DNA of 64,000 nucleotides from CBDHHC01 sp965263345 (lineage in GTDB: Bacteria; Pseudomonadota; Alphaproteobacteria; Rhizobiales; CBDHHC01), in the NCBI GenBank assembly GCA_965263345.1, contig CBDHHC010000006.1, positions 627,783-691,782 on the forward strand. Direction: 5' to 3'. A program made the position numbers and the translations under genes. Below the pieces are notes generated by a model. That model worked only from the letters and a program-made list of their open reading frames with translations. It was not told the origin of the DNA and ran no database searches. Shown piece after piece: positions 15,430 through 24,403 of this stretch. The number at the start of each line of letters is the position of its first letter. The first letter of the stretch is position 1.

Positions 15430-16833
15430 ATGGTTGCAAGTTATAGTTCAAAAATAATAAAAAATATATTTGTGATTTTTGCAATCTATCTGACTTTGCT
15501 ATCTGGTGGTTTGGTAAAATACTCCTCCGCACAAAATTCAGGCGATGCTCAAATAAAAGAAAAAACTAGTGAAAGCGGTTTAAAAAATGCTCGTAAGCGC
15601 CTTGATGAACTTAGAAAAGTCTTTGATGAGAAAAAGCAAAAAGAAAAAATAATCTCGAAAAACCTCTCTACCCTTAATGAACAGCGTAAGGAATTAAACA
15701 AACTTCTCGTTATTACTGCAGATCGCGTAAAAAAAAGTGAGGCTGCTTTAACAAAAATCGAGAAAAACCTTAATAAACTCTCTTCAAAAGAGAAGAAAAT
15801 AAGGTCTGAGATTGCGAAACGCCATAGTACTATCGCAAAAATGCTTGCCGTGATGCAGCGAATGGGGCGTCAACCTCCACCAATTATGGCCACACATCGT
15901 GATGATGCTCTAAAAATGGTACGGAGTGCAATGTTGCTTGCTTCGGTCTTCCCTAAATTAAAATCTGAAGCAGATAAAATGTCAGGGGATCTCACTCGAC
16001 TCGTTCAAATTGTGACTTGGACAAGGACTCAAGCAAATGAGTTACGCTCTGAAAGTTTAAAGTTGGCTAAACAACGCCAAACACTTCAAAATCTCATTAA
16101 TTCAAAAAAGACAAAGATCATAGCTCAGAAAAACGAACTTAAAGTTGTTCGTGATGCTGCGAAAACATACTCAAGAAATGCTAAGAATTTAGGCGATCTG
16201 ATCCTAAAGTTAGACCGAGAAGTCACTCGAAAAGTTGGGCTTGGAAAATATGAAAAAGAGCTTGCTCGTGGAAATTCTGGACTAAAATCGAAAATTGATC
16301 CAAGAACTGGACGAAAAATTAACCTTATTCCTGGAAAAAGAGGTACAAAGGTTGCTTCGCTTATTAATCCAGCTCGCATTAAGCCGGCAATTGCTTTTAA
16401 TAGAGCAAAGGGGTTACTACCTCTACCAGTTGCAGGAGAAAAGCTAAAGAATTTTGGCTCTTCTAACGAATATGGTAATTCCTTAAAGGGAATTTTGCTT
16501 GGTACAAGAAGTGATGCTCAGGTTACCTCTCCATGTGATGGTTGGGTTGTTTATGCGGGGCCGTTTCGAAGTTATGGACAACTTTTAATTATTAATGCTG
16601 GTGGGGGACACCATATACTACTTGCAGGAATGGGAAAAATTGATGTTACGCCTGGACAGTTTGTTTTAACTGGAGAGCCTGTTGCCAGTATGGCTCCAAA
16701 GTCGAAAGTGCAAGCTAGTGACAAAGCGAACAAAGGTTATGATCAAACACTGTATGTAGAGTTTCGTAAAAATGGACGCCCAGTCAATCCTGATCCTTGG
16801 TGGTCAGATGGGCAAAGGAAGGCTCAAGGATAA
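15430..16833 (+). CDS. murein hydrolase activator EnvC-like protein (degenerate LytM/M23 domain)
   Basis: A 467-residue exported protein. A signal sequence covers about residues 10-35 (IFVIFAIYLTLLSGGLVKYSSA). Residues 40-270 are a long Lys/Glu-rich coiled coil (KRLDELRKVFDEKKQKEK onward), as in EnvC, which is used for contact with FtsEX. The C-terminal 110 residues are a LytM/M23 fold (VTSPCDGWVVYAGPFRSYGQ, then GHHILLAGM and LYVEFRKNGRPVNPDPWW). The zinc-binding HxH is replaced by VEF, so it is most likely an activator of amidases and not a peptidase itself. The stop overlaps the ctpA start (TAATG). Confidence 0.9.
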   Translation: MVASYSSKIIKNIFVIFAIYLTLLSGGLVKYSSAQNSGDAQIKEKTSESGLKNARKRLDELRKVFDEKKQKEKIISKNLSTLNEQRKELNKLLVITADRVKKSEAALTKIEKNLNKLSSKEKKIRSEIAKRHSTIAKMLAVMQRMGRQPPPIMATHRDDALKMVRSAMLLASVFPKLKSEADKMSGDLTRLVQIVTWTRTQANELRSESLKLAKQRQTLQNLINSKKTKIIAQKNELKVVRDAAKTYSRNAKNLGDLILKLDREVTRKVGLGKYEKELARGNSGLKSKIDPRTGRKINLIPGKRGTKVASLINPARIKPAIAFNRAKGLLPLPVAGEKLKNFGSSNEYGNSLKGILLGTRSDAQVTSPCDGWVVYAGPFRSYGQLLIINAGGGHHILLAGMGKIDVTPGQFVLTGEPVASMAPKSKVQASDKANKGYDQTLYVEFRKNGRPVNPDPWWSDGQRKAQG

Positions 16834-18173
16834 TGTTGAGAAAATCAGAATTTGCACTCTGGATATTTTTAATTTTAGCTGCTTTTGGAGCAGGGACCAT
16901 ATTTGTTAATATCGCCCGAAGCCCATCATCGGCAAGTGCCGCAAATACTGAAATATATCGCCATCTCAATCTTTTTGGGGATGTTCTTGAGCGTGTCAGG
17001 TCTGATTATGTTGAGAAACCTGATGATAGTAAGCTCATTGAATCTGCTATTAATGGTATGTTGAGTGCACTTGATCCGCATTCGGCTTATTTGAATGCTA
17101 AGCACTTCCAGGATATGCAGGTTCAAACGCGTGGGCAGTTCGGTGGCCTTGGTATTGAGGTCACTATGGAGAAAAATGTTGTTAAAGTTGTTTCTCCGAT
17201 TGATGGGACGCCTGCTGAGAAAGCTGGGGTTCTTTCAGGTGATTTTATTACGCATCTTGATGGTGAGCAAATTACCGGTCTTACATTAGAACAGGCTGTC
17301 GATAAGATGCGTGGGCCAGTTAATACGCCAATTATTCTTACAATTATCCGTAAAGGTAAAGATGAGCCCTTTGATATCAAGATTGTCAGAGATGTTATCA
17401 ATATCAATCCTGTTGAAGCCAAACTTGAAGAAGATATTGCTTATATTCGTGTCAAACAATTCAATGAGCAAACAAATTCAAAGCTTAAAAAGCATGTTAA
17501 GGAGCTTACTGAGAAGATCGGACCAAAACTTAAAGGGTATATTATAGACCTGCGTAATAATCCTGGTGGTTTGCTTGATCAGGCGGTATTTGTTTCAGAT
17601 AATTTCCTTGATCGTGGGGCTATTGTTCTGACGCGTGGACGTAATGCAGACGAAACAGAGAAGAAATATGCCAAAAAAGGTGATATTACCAAAGGTCAAA
17701 AAATTGTTGTCCTCATTAATGGTGGATCAGCTTCAGCTTCGGAAATTGTCGCTGGAGCTTTAAAGGATCATAAACGCGCAACAATCATTGGTACGCGTTC
17801 ATTTGGTAAAGGATCTGTTCAAACAATTATACCATTAGCTTCTAATGGTGGTGCTATCCGATTAACGACTGCTCGTTATTACACTCCTTCTGGAACATCA
17901 ATACAAGCAAAGGGAATTGACCCTAATATTGTAGTTGAGCAAGAACTTCCTGAGGAATTGAAAAAGAAGAAGATTAAGCCAAGAGGCGAAGCTGCTCTTC
18001 GTGGGCATTTGAAAAATGAAGGCGGAGAAGAAAATTCTGGTTCATCCGCATATGTTCCAAAAGAAAGAGACAAAGATACTCAGCTACAATATGCTTTGAA
18101 ACTGTTACGTGGAACTCTAAAAGGGGATGATACAGTTTCTGTACCTACAAAAAAGCAAGCTTTACCAAACTAG
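16833..18173 (+). CDS. ctpA: S41 family carboxyl-terminal processing peptidase
   Basis: A periplasmic tail-specific serine protease of 446 residues. The start at 16833 (MLRKSEF) is chosen because of the TAATG overlap with the envC-like stop and AAGGA just upstream; an in-frame start at 16797 is weaker. Signal or anchor at residues 5-30. N-terminal cap, then a PDZ domain (GGLGIEVTMEKNVVKVVSPI to about residue 180), then the S41 core with IDLRNNPGGLLDQAV, GGSASASEIVAGAL (catalytic Ser) and SFGKGSVQ (catalytic Lys). Coupling to EnvC fits the known partnership of CtpA-type proteases with peptidoglycan hydrolases. A terminator follows. Confidence 0.95.
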   Translation: MLRKSEFALWIFLILAAFGAGTIFVNIARSPSSASAANTEIYRHLNLFGDVLERVRSDYVEKPDDSKLIESAINGMLSALDPHSAYLNAKHFQDMQVQTRGQFGGLGIEVTMEKNVVKVVSPIDGTPAEKAGVLSGDFITHLDGEQITGLTLEQAVDKMRGPVNTPIILTIIRKGKDEPFDIKIVRDVININPVEAKLEEDIAYIRVKQFNEQTNSKLKKHVKELTEKIGPKLKGYIIDLRNNPGGLLDQAVFVSDNFLDRGAIVLTRGRNADETEKKYAKKGDITKGQKIVVLINGGSASASEIVAGALKDHKRATIIGTRSFGKGSVQTIIPLASNGGAIRLTTARYYTPSGTSIQAKGIDPNIVVEQELPEELKKKKIKPRGEAALRGHLKNEGGEENSGSSAYVPKERDKDTQLQYALKLLRGTLKGDDTVSVPTKKQALPN

Positions 18174-18209
18174 TATAGATTTGTTTTTCAAATTTGATGT
18201 TTATGCTGA

Positions 18210-18248
18210 GAGTCGCCCTTGATTGTATTCGAGGGCGATTTTGTTTTT
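18210..18248 (+). terminator. rho-independent terminator after ctpA
   Basis: TCGCCCT (18213-18219) pairs with AGGGCGA (18232-18238) across a 12-base loop, followed by TTTTGTTTTTG. Located 40 bases past the ctpA stop. Confidence 0.85.
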
Positions 18249-18395
18249 GAAATTTTTTTAAAGTGCCTTTCTGAGTTGTTTTGTTAAAGCTTTTTCAATA
18301 ACACGTGGCCTATTTATATTCCCAAACATCTTTTATTTGTGAAATATCCACTCGTAAAATGGATGATTTGATATATCAATCTTGTTTGGGATCTG

Positions 18396-19511
18396 ATGAA
18401 AACATTAAGAATTACATTATTGGTTTTTTTTGTTTCTCTGTTTGGTTTAATTTTACTGTTGGTTTTACAGGCCGATCAAATGGGGGGCGAGCCTGTTGCA
18501 CATGTTGTCTTGGATTGGTCTGATCCATCTATTATTGAAAAAGATCCCATACGCTCAAGTGGTGCACAAGATGATGGGCCTGCGACAGCTCTTTCGTTAG
18601 ACCGTAAAAAGAAGTTTCCAAAACTTCCAGTTCCAGATGTTCTAAGTAATTTGCAGAAAAATTTGAAATCGGGTCAACGGGTTTCGCGTTTGATGGCTCC
18701 AGTGCCTTTCCGTGGCATGATAGAGAAATCACGCTACGGAACATTACCAATAATATCTGAAGACGGTAGAAAAGCCTTTGATGTTTATGCAAGGCCGTTT
18801 AATTTACCAGCTCAAATTCAAAAAGGGGAGCCAAAGCGTATTGCCATAATGATTACGGGATTAGGAATTAGCTCTTTGGCAACTGATCATGTTATACATA
18901 ATTTGCCAGGTCCTGTGACATTATCCTTTAGTCCTTATGGAACTAATCTACAAAATTGGGTGCGCAAAGCACGTCAATTAGGACATGAGGTTTTGTTGGA
19001 AATTCCATTCGAACCATATGATTATCCAGATAATGATCCTGGACCACATACACTCTTAACTGGCATTGCAAAAGAAGAGAATTTAAGTCGGTTACTTTGG
19101 TTGATGGGGCGTTTTTCGGGTTATATTGGTATTACAAATGCAATGGGTGAAAAGTTTTTTTCATCAGATGTTGCTGTCCTTCCTATATTACAGGAATTGA
19201 GCCGACGGGGGCTGATTTATTTTGAAACTTCCAAAGGTATTCAGTCAACAGCAGAAGATTTAGCTAAAAAGATTAATATGGGTTTTGGAAAAGCCCACCT
19301 TCATATAGACTCTGAGGTCATTGAAGAACATATTCATGCTAAACTCTCAAAACTTGAGGGGGTAGCACTTAAGCATGGACATGCCGTAGGTGTTGCCTCT
19401 AGCTTACCTTTAACAGTCAAAATAATACGGAAATGGTCAAAAACACTTGCCAAGAAGAACATTATTCTTGTACCCCTGAGTGCGGCCGTCAGAGCCTATC
19501 GTCCTAGTTAA
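18396..19511 (+). CDS. divergent polysaccharide deacetylase family protein
   Basis: 371 residues. An N-terminal membrane anchor (residues 5-25) is followed by a Pro/Lys-rich linker of about 120 residues and a domain from about 145 to 370 that belongs to the YibQ-type divergent polysaccharide deacetylase group (RIAIMITGLGIS, LPGPVTLSFSPYG, GHEVLLEIPFEPYDYPDNDPGPHTLLT). The first conserved Asp of the deacetylase motif reads G here (ITGLGIS in place of the usual IDDxG), so metal-dependent activity is doubtful. Placed between ctpA and rppH as in related genomes; probably acts at the periplasmic side on cell-wall glycan. Confidence 0.85.
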   Translation: MKTLRITLLVFFVSLFGLILLLVLQADQMGGEPVAHVVLDWSDPSIIEKDPIRSSGAQDDGPATALSLDRKKKFPKLPVPDVLSNLQKNLKSGQRVSRLMAPVPFRGMIEKSRYGTLPIISEDGRKAFDVYARPFNLPAQIQKGEPKRIAIMITGLGISSLATDHVIHNLPGPVTLSFSPYGTNLQNWVRKARQLGHEVLLEIPFEPYDYPDNDPGPHTLLTGIAKEENLSRLLWLMGRFSGYIGITNAMGEKFFSSDVAVLPILQELSRRGLIYFETSKGIQSTAEDLAKKINMGFGKAHLHIDSEVIEEHIHAKLSKLEGVALKHGHAVGVASSLPLTVKIIRKWSKTLAKKNIILVPLSAAVRAYRPS

Positions 19512-19531
19512 AGCCAGTTAGTGTGTTGCTT

Positions 19532-20029
19532 ATGTCTCGTTTATCCTCTCTTCCATATCGTAATTGTGTTGGTATTGCTTTGCTTAATTCAGATAATAAG
19601 GTCTGGATTGGAAAACGCATTCCTGCAAAACATGACAGTTCAGGCTCGAGTTGGTGGCAGATGCCTCAGGGAGGTATTGATGATGGAGAAAGTCCAGAAC
19701 GTGCTGCTTTGCGGGAACTTCAAGAAGAAACAGGTGTTCATAATGTTGAAATTCTTGCCGAAACAGAGAACTGGCTTACATATGATTTACCTGAAGATCT
19801 GATTGGAATTGCTTTAAAAGGAAAATATAAAGGGCAAAAACAGAAATGGTTTGCAATGCGATTTGTTGGAACTGAGAGTGAAATTAATATCAATCCGGAT
19901 AAAGAGCATAAGGCTGAGTTTTCTGAATGGCGCTGGGCTGATCTTAAAGAATTACCAAAATTGATTGTTCCTTTTAAGAAAAGAGTTTATGAGCAAGTTA
20001 TTACAGAGTTTTCTAGGTTTGTACGTTAA
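19532..20029 (+). CDS. rppH: RNA pyrophosphohydrolase
   Basis: A Nudix hydrolase that removes pyrophosphate from the 5' end of mRNA and so starts RNase E-dependent decay. The Nudix box is complete: GGIDDGESPERAALRELQEETGV. It is preceded by WWQMPQGG, typical of RppH/IalA, and the C-terminal half has FSEWRWADLKELPKLIVPFKK. The ATG at 19532 (MSRLSSLPYRNC) is preferred over a GTG at 19523 three codons upstream. It lies 20 bases after the deacetylase-family gene and closes the conserved run. Confidence 0.95.
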   Translation: MSRLSSLPYRNCVGIALLNSDNKVWIGKRIPAKHDSSGSSWWQMPQGGIDDGESPERAALRELQEETGVHNVEILAETENWLTYDLPEDLIGIALKGKYKGQKQKWFAMRFVGTESEININPDKEHKAEFSEWRWADLKELPKLIVPFKKRVYEQVITEFSRFVR

Positions 20030-20362
20030 AATATATTCTTATTGAAAAAGTTGAGTTCAGGGTTGGGTAAAATGCAACAATAGGTTTTATCGTGCTCTAT
20101 TTTTTCGTTATTTTATTACTTTAAGTCATTTTTGTTAAGTTGTCTTACAGTCACTCCCTTCAATTGAAGAATATTCTATAAAACCCTTCTATATTATTGC
20201 TTCTTGCTTTAATCACCTCAGGTGAAGCTTAAATATTCTTATTACATGTTAAATTGTGGAAATAAATTTACATAATGCTTCCACACTCTTGCCCAAAAAT
20301 TAAAGTAAAATATCATCTAATTCTTTTAATATCTTGATTTTTATAGTTAATGGGGCTTGGGT
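20030..20362. other. intergenic region between rppH and the autotransporter-like gene
   Basis: About 330 bases of AT-rich sequence without an open frame that looks coding. TCACCTCAGGTGA at 20215-20227 is a perfect short inverted repeat and could be a protein-binding site or small hairpin. No clear terminator follows rppH. The promoter for the next gene must lie here, but I see no convincing -35/-10 pair. Confidence 0.5.
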
Positions 20363-21877
20363 ATGTGGGGGATGTTTCGTATCAGTCAAGTGCTGATTTT
20401 GTGTATGTTTTCATTTGGCTTTTTATTTCTTCCAATTAATTATTTATTTGCTCAATCTAATGGAATTGCAGATACGGCCCCTTCATCAAGGCAATTATCA
20501 ACATCTACATTAGATATTCCTCTGTTGGTGACTTTACCTGAAGGAGAAGGAAAACCTGGGCCTGATAATCCTGACAATAGACAACGTGACCCCAGTCTCA
20601 ATGATACTGATATAGGGAGTGATCCGAGAGGAGATCAAGGTACCTCAGATACTGATACCCTGGGTAGTTCAGATAATACTGGCACTCAGGATACAACAGA
20701 TAATACTGGCACTCAGGATACGACAGATAAAACTGGCACCCAGGATACGACGGTTGATGAAGGTTCTGATACGGAAGATAATCGAGATCGAATTTCCATA
20801 AATAGGATTAACCAAACTGCGGTTGTAAGCCAAGCAGGTGTAGATGTCATTATTAATACAGCAAAGCAAAACCAATTATCGATAGTTGATATCGGTCTAG
20901 GTGGTATTAACAGTTCTGAGACTGGAGTATCTGCTTTTTCTTTCAGTTCTTATGGTAGCACAACAATTAAAAATAAGATAATTGAAGCAGGCACAGGGCA
21001 GCTCAGTACGAATTTTACATCTAGTTTTGAGAATTTTGAGAGTTATGACAAAGGACAAGTTTTTGAATTACAATCTGGGGCAAAATCAGTGATTGGTAAG
21101 ACTGATGAGCAAGATTTTGAAACTGTTAGTGTGACTTCAGGTCTACGGTATCAAACACAAAACCCTTGGTCGGGTTATGATCGTGATAAAGCTGTTGTTG
21201 GCGCATATATAAATTATACATATTCTGATGCTGATATTGGCTCTAATGCTATTCTTAAAGCGGATGGCTTTGATCAGGCTGGCAAGGTTACTTCAACGCA
21301 ATGGGGGCTTGGTGTTTTTGGTATTCTTACCCAAGAAAAAAATTATGTTTTTGCCACCGCAGCAGCATCTATCGGTGAAGTTGATACAGATAATCTGATC
21401 TTGGATTCTAACAGTGATTATGATGTTAGGAGTTTTGTTGTTACTGCAGGTGCTGGCCGCATTATTGAACTTGGATCAGCAAAAAATAAAGTCGATCTTC
21501 GGACACAGTTCACATATGCCTATGGTGACGGTGATTCTTATGAGGATTCTAGAAATATTTCGTATGGTGATTCTGAAGGAGACCAGTTGACAGCTGGTGT
21601 TTCTGCGAAATTCTTTAGTTATTACAAATATAGTGATTGGTTGTTTCGACCGTTTGTCCAGGTTGGGGCTAATTATAAGATATTTGATGAAATCGATTTA
21701 AGTGTGGGGAATATTGATTATACCATATCAGATAATGATGAATTCAGTGCTGTTGGTCGATTGGGTTTTGACTTCTCAATAAAAGATTTCCAAGGGTATT
21801 TGGCTACTGATGGTGAGTTTGGAGATAATATCGAAAATTATTCTGTTGGTGTGGGACTTAAGTTCAAATTAGATTAG
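20363..21877 (+). CDS. autotransporter-like outer membrane beta-barrel protein
   Basis: About 504 residues. A hydrophobic signal segment ends near LFAQS. A low-complexity acidic passenger follows (Asp, Thr, Gly, Pro rich) containing three 9-residue repeats of DNTGTQDTT type at about residues 104-130. From about residue 255 the protein looks like an autotransporter barrel: alternating hydrophobic/polar strands, VVGAYINYTYSDADIG, QWGLGVFGI, LRTQFTYAYGDGDSY, and an end YSVGVGLKFKL that matches the usual terminal strand apart from an appended Asp. Thus the passenger is short. The ATG at 20363 is chosen; a TTG at 20357 and an ATG at 20372 are also possible. Single gene, no partner evident. Confidence 0.75.
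   Translation: MWGMFRISQVLILCMFSFGFLFLPINYLFAQSNGIADTAPSSRQLSTSTLDIPLLVTLPEGEGKPGPDNPDNRQRDPSLNDTDIGSDPRGDQGTSDTDTLGSSDNTGTQDTTDNTGTQDTTDKTGTQDTTVDEGSDTEDNRDRISINRINQTAVVSQAGVDVIINTAKQNQLSIVDIGLGGINSSETGVSAFSFSSYGSTTIKNKIIEAGTGQLSTNFTSSFENFESYDKGQVFELQSGAKSVIGKTDEQDFETVSVTSGLRYQTQNPWSGYDRDKAVVGAYINYTYSDADIGSNAILKADGFDQAGKVTSTQWGLGVFGILTQEKNYVFATAAASIGEVDTDNLILDSNSDYDVRSFVVTAGAGRIIELGSAKNKVDLRTQFTYAYGDGDSYEDSRNISYGDSEGDQLTAGVSAKFFSYYKYSDWLFRPFVQVGANYKIFDEIDLSVGNIDYTISDNDEFSAVGRLGFDFSIKDFQGYLATDGEFGDNIENYSVGVGLKFKLD
20672..20752 (+). repeat. three-copy 27-bp in-frame repeat in the autotransporter-like gene
   Basis: Three adjacent 27-base units encode DNTGTQDTT, DNTGTQDTT and DKTGTQDTT. Units differ at a few bases, so slippage-driven length change is possible without a frameshift. 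Confidence 0.9.
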
Positions 21878-21935
21878 AAACTTATTTCATATTTTTATTT
21901 AGAAGTAATTATAGCAATTTAATATTTGGAAAAGC

Positions 21936-24107
21936 ATGACATTTTATGAGCATCTTGAGCATGTAACACAATTAAAGAATGGTGCCCAATCATGGAATGA
22001 TTGGCGGCAGAGGTTTCCTAATTTATATCCTGATTTGAGTGGTGCTAATCTCTCTGAGATCGCTCAAGGGTGGGAGGTCGAGGATAAGGTTACACTTGAT
22101 TTAAGTTATACAAAGCTTAAATATTGCACAATCAGCAATATGGTCCTGCAGGATGTCAACTTATCCAAGGCAAACTTATCTTATACTGACCTGAGAGATA
22201 CGGAGTTTGCTAACACAAATATTCAAGATGCAATCTTTCATGAAGCTTGTTTGATTGGTGCTGATTTATCTGAAGCACAAAATATTACAAAGGAGCAGTT
22301 GGAGACTGCTATCGGTGATTATACCACTCTCTTGCCCGAAGATATTCCTTATCCAGAAAGTTGGCCAGAAAAAAAAGATGAGGAAGATGATCAAGTATTC
22401 AATGAATCAGAACATAATTATTTTTCAGTGTTTTCTAGTGACCCATATAGAATATTAGGGGTTGTCGAAACAACTTCATTTGAAGATATTCGTAAAGCTT
22501 ACCTAGAGTTGGTGAAAAAATTTCATCCTGACTTAAACCCAGATGGTCCCGACTGCGCGATAAAAAGGATTAACTGGGCTTATGAGATTCTAAGCAATCC
22601 TGAAAAATTGGCAGAGTATCAGGCTGAGCTGTCAGGTTATGAGTATCGTCAGGATTATGATGATAAGGATTTCGGGCAATATAAAGATGAGTCCAATGTC
22701 TCAAGTATATGGTTTCGTTTTGGGTCTGGGATGTCTCTTTCTATTGCGACAGGAGTGTTGTTATTTGCGATTACATATATCGGGGTCAATTATGTCTTTC
22801 CAAATATTGGTGGCGAGAGTTCCTTTGTGGAACGTACCAGTAATGATACTCAAGTTAATGAGTCTCAGAAGAAACATGATCCTCATCAGGTTGCAGAACG
22901 AGAAACAGAGACAGAGATTTTGGATGAGGGGCAGGAATTAAGTAAAACTAAATCAGATGAACTTGCCTGGAAGAAGGCTATTACTCTTAACACGGAAGAG
23001 GCTTTTGCAAGTTATCAAAGGGATTTTCCTGAAGGTAGATTTATAAAAAAGGCTGAAACACGACTTTCTATTATGATCAAAGCCAGAGAACATAAAAATG
23101 CTGATCATAAAGCCTGGTTAGAAGCAAAAAAACTGGATACACGAGAAGCTATTAAAGATTATAAAAAACAGTTTCCTGAAGGTCGTTTTTTCAAAGATGC
23201 AGAACAACGTATCGCTGAATTGATTGAAATTGAGGACTTGCAAAGTTCTGAAAATGTTGCTTGGGGAAGAGCGGTTAAACTTAATACGGAAAAGGCTTAT
23301 AAGACGTATAAAAAGGATTTCCCAGAAGGAAAATTTATTAAAGAGGCTACAGTTCGTCTTGCAGCTTTGAGAGAAAGAAAAGAACAAAATGATGCAGATT
23401 TTAAAGCTTGGCGCCAAGCTGTAAACTTAAATACAGAACAAGCATTTTTAGATTACAAAGAAAGTTTTCCTGGAGGGAATTATAAAGCAGAGGCTGACCA
23501 ACGTATTGCAACGCTTGTTGAAAACAGTAAAAAGCATAGAACAGACCACCTTGCATGGAATGCTGCAGTAAAAATTAATACAGAAAAATCCTTTGGAGAA
23601 TATTTAAGACATTTTCCAAAAGGAAAGTTTTCAGAATATGCTGAGGTGCGACTTGCTTCACTAAAAAAAGCTAGGGAATTAAAACATGCTGACGATAAGG
23701 CTTGGCTTGAAGCATTTCAGTTAAATACTCAAGAATCTTTTTCCAAATATAAAACACGTTTTCCAGAAGGTTATTATGTTGAAGAAGCTAAGGAGCGTAT
23801 TGCAAAGTTGATTGAAAGAGAAAAGTCTCAAAGACTAGATACTCTTGCCTGGGAAAAGGCAATAAAATTGAATACGGAAAAATCATTTGAAACTTATACC
23901 AAGAAATTCCCCCAAGGAAAATATACTCATGATGCTAAACTTCGCCTTTCAAATTTAAGGAAGGCCAAAGATGATGCGGGTGTTATTAATTTTAATAAGA
24001 ATCAGAAAAATGCTTTTGAAAAACAGTCAGAACACTCTAATGGAGATGATAAGGAGAGCTTGGGTAAGTACAATACATCTGATGAAGTTATGATCGGTCC
24101 TCTGTAA
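21936..24107 (+). CDS. pentapeptide-repeat / J-domain / single-TM protein with seven FPEG repeats
   Basis: A 723-residue mosaic protein not recognised as one family. Residues about 30-125 are pentapeptide-type repeats (LSGANLSEI, VNLSKANLSYTDLRDTEF, GADLSEA). Residues about 170-235 are a DnaJ J-domain (YRILGV, FHPDLNPD with the HPD triad, INWAYEILSNPEK). One hydrophobic segment follows at about 267-290. The C-terminal half holds seven repeats of roughly 49 residues with the pattern AWxxAxxLNTxxxFxxYxxxFPEGxFxxxAxxRLAxL, resembling the tetratricopeptide-like units of periplasmic lipoproteins. Topology suggests a cytosolic J-domain that can recruit DnaK and repeats in the periplasm. Separate from the barrel gene upstream by 58 bases, so possibly co-transcribed. 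Confidence 0.8.
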   Translation: MTFYEHLEHVTQLKNGAQSWNDWRQRFPNLYPDLSGANLSEIAQGWEVEDKVTLDLSYTKLKYCTISNMVLQDVNLSKANLSYTDLRDTEFANTNIQDAIFHEACLIGADLSEAQNITKEQLETAIGDYTTLLPEDIPYPESWPEKKDEEDDQVFNESEHNYFSVFSSDPYRILGVVETTSFEDIRKAYLELVKKFHPDLNPDGPDCAIKRINWAYEILSNPEKLAEYQAELSGYEYRQDYDDKDFGQYKDESNVSSIWFRFGSGMSLSIATGVLLFAITYIGVNYVFPNIGGESSFVERTSNDTQVNESQKKHDPHQVAERETETEILDEGQELSKTKSDELAWKKAITLNTEEAFASYQRDFPEGRFIKKAETRLSIMIKAREHKNADHKAWLEAKKLDTREAIKDYKKQFPEGRFFKDAEQRIAELIEIEDLQSSENVAWGRAVKLNTEKAYKTYKKDFPEGKFIKEATVRLAALRERKEQNDADFKAWRQAVNLNTEQAFLDYKESFPGGNYKAEADQRIATLVENSKKHRTDHLAWNAAVKINTEKSFGEYLRHFPKGKFSEYAEVRLASLKKARELKHADDKAWLEAFQLNTQESFSKYKTRFPEGYYVEEAKERIAKLIEREKSQRLDTLAWEKAIKLNTEKSFETYTKKFPQGKYTHDAKLRLSNLRKAKDDAGVINFNKNQKNAFEKQSEHSNGDDKESLGKYNTSDEVMIGPL

Positions 24108-24119
24108 CAGTTCTTCGTA

Positions 24120-24167
24120 TTATGTAATAGGCCGAGGCGTCCCAACGGCCTATACAAGTCCGAAGGA
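24120..24167. repeat. paired inverted repeats between convergent genes
   Basis: TAGGCCG and CGGCCTA (about 24127-24152) form a 7-bp stem; AGTCC and GGACT follow at about 24157-24169, the second overlapping the stop of the small minus-strand gene. No T run follows on either strand, so these are not typical rho-independent terminators, though they could stop or stabilise both convergent transcripts. Confidence 0.55.
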
Positions 24168-24284
24168 CTACGCCGCTTTCTTAAGAGCTTTTTTCGCTTT
24201 TTTCAGTTTTGTTTCTTGTTTAGAAATAACTTTTTTGCGTGATTTAATTTCTTTTTTAAGATTTTTCACTTTTTTATTAGCCAT
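24168..24284 (-). CDS. 38-residue lysine-rich basic peptide
   Basis: A very short gene: ATG at 24284, TAG at 24168-24170, 38 residues. It reads MANKKVKNLKKEIKSRKK and then VISKQETKLKKAKKALKKAA, with 16 lysines and a predicted continuous amphipathic helix. AAAGGAG lies nine bases before the ATG, one of the best ribosome-binding sites in the window, which is the main reason to believe it. No family recognised; such peptides can bind nucleic acid, but that is inference. The ribbon-helix-helix gene at 24404 lies 119 bases upstream on the same strand. Confidence 0.7.
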   Translation of the reverse strand: MANKKVKNLKKEIKSRKKVISKQETKLKKAKKALKKAA

Positions 24285-24403
24285 ATCTTACTACTCCTTT
24301 TATGAGGTTGTCCCTTACATATATCATATTGTAAGGAGGCTATATGGTCACTTCTGACCGCTTTCAATTTTGCAATGCTTTAAAGCAAGTAGTTTTTAGA
24401 AAG

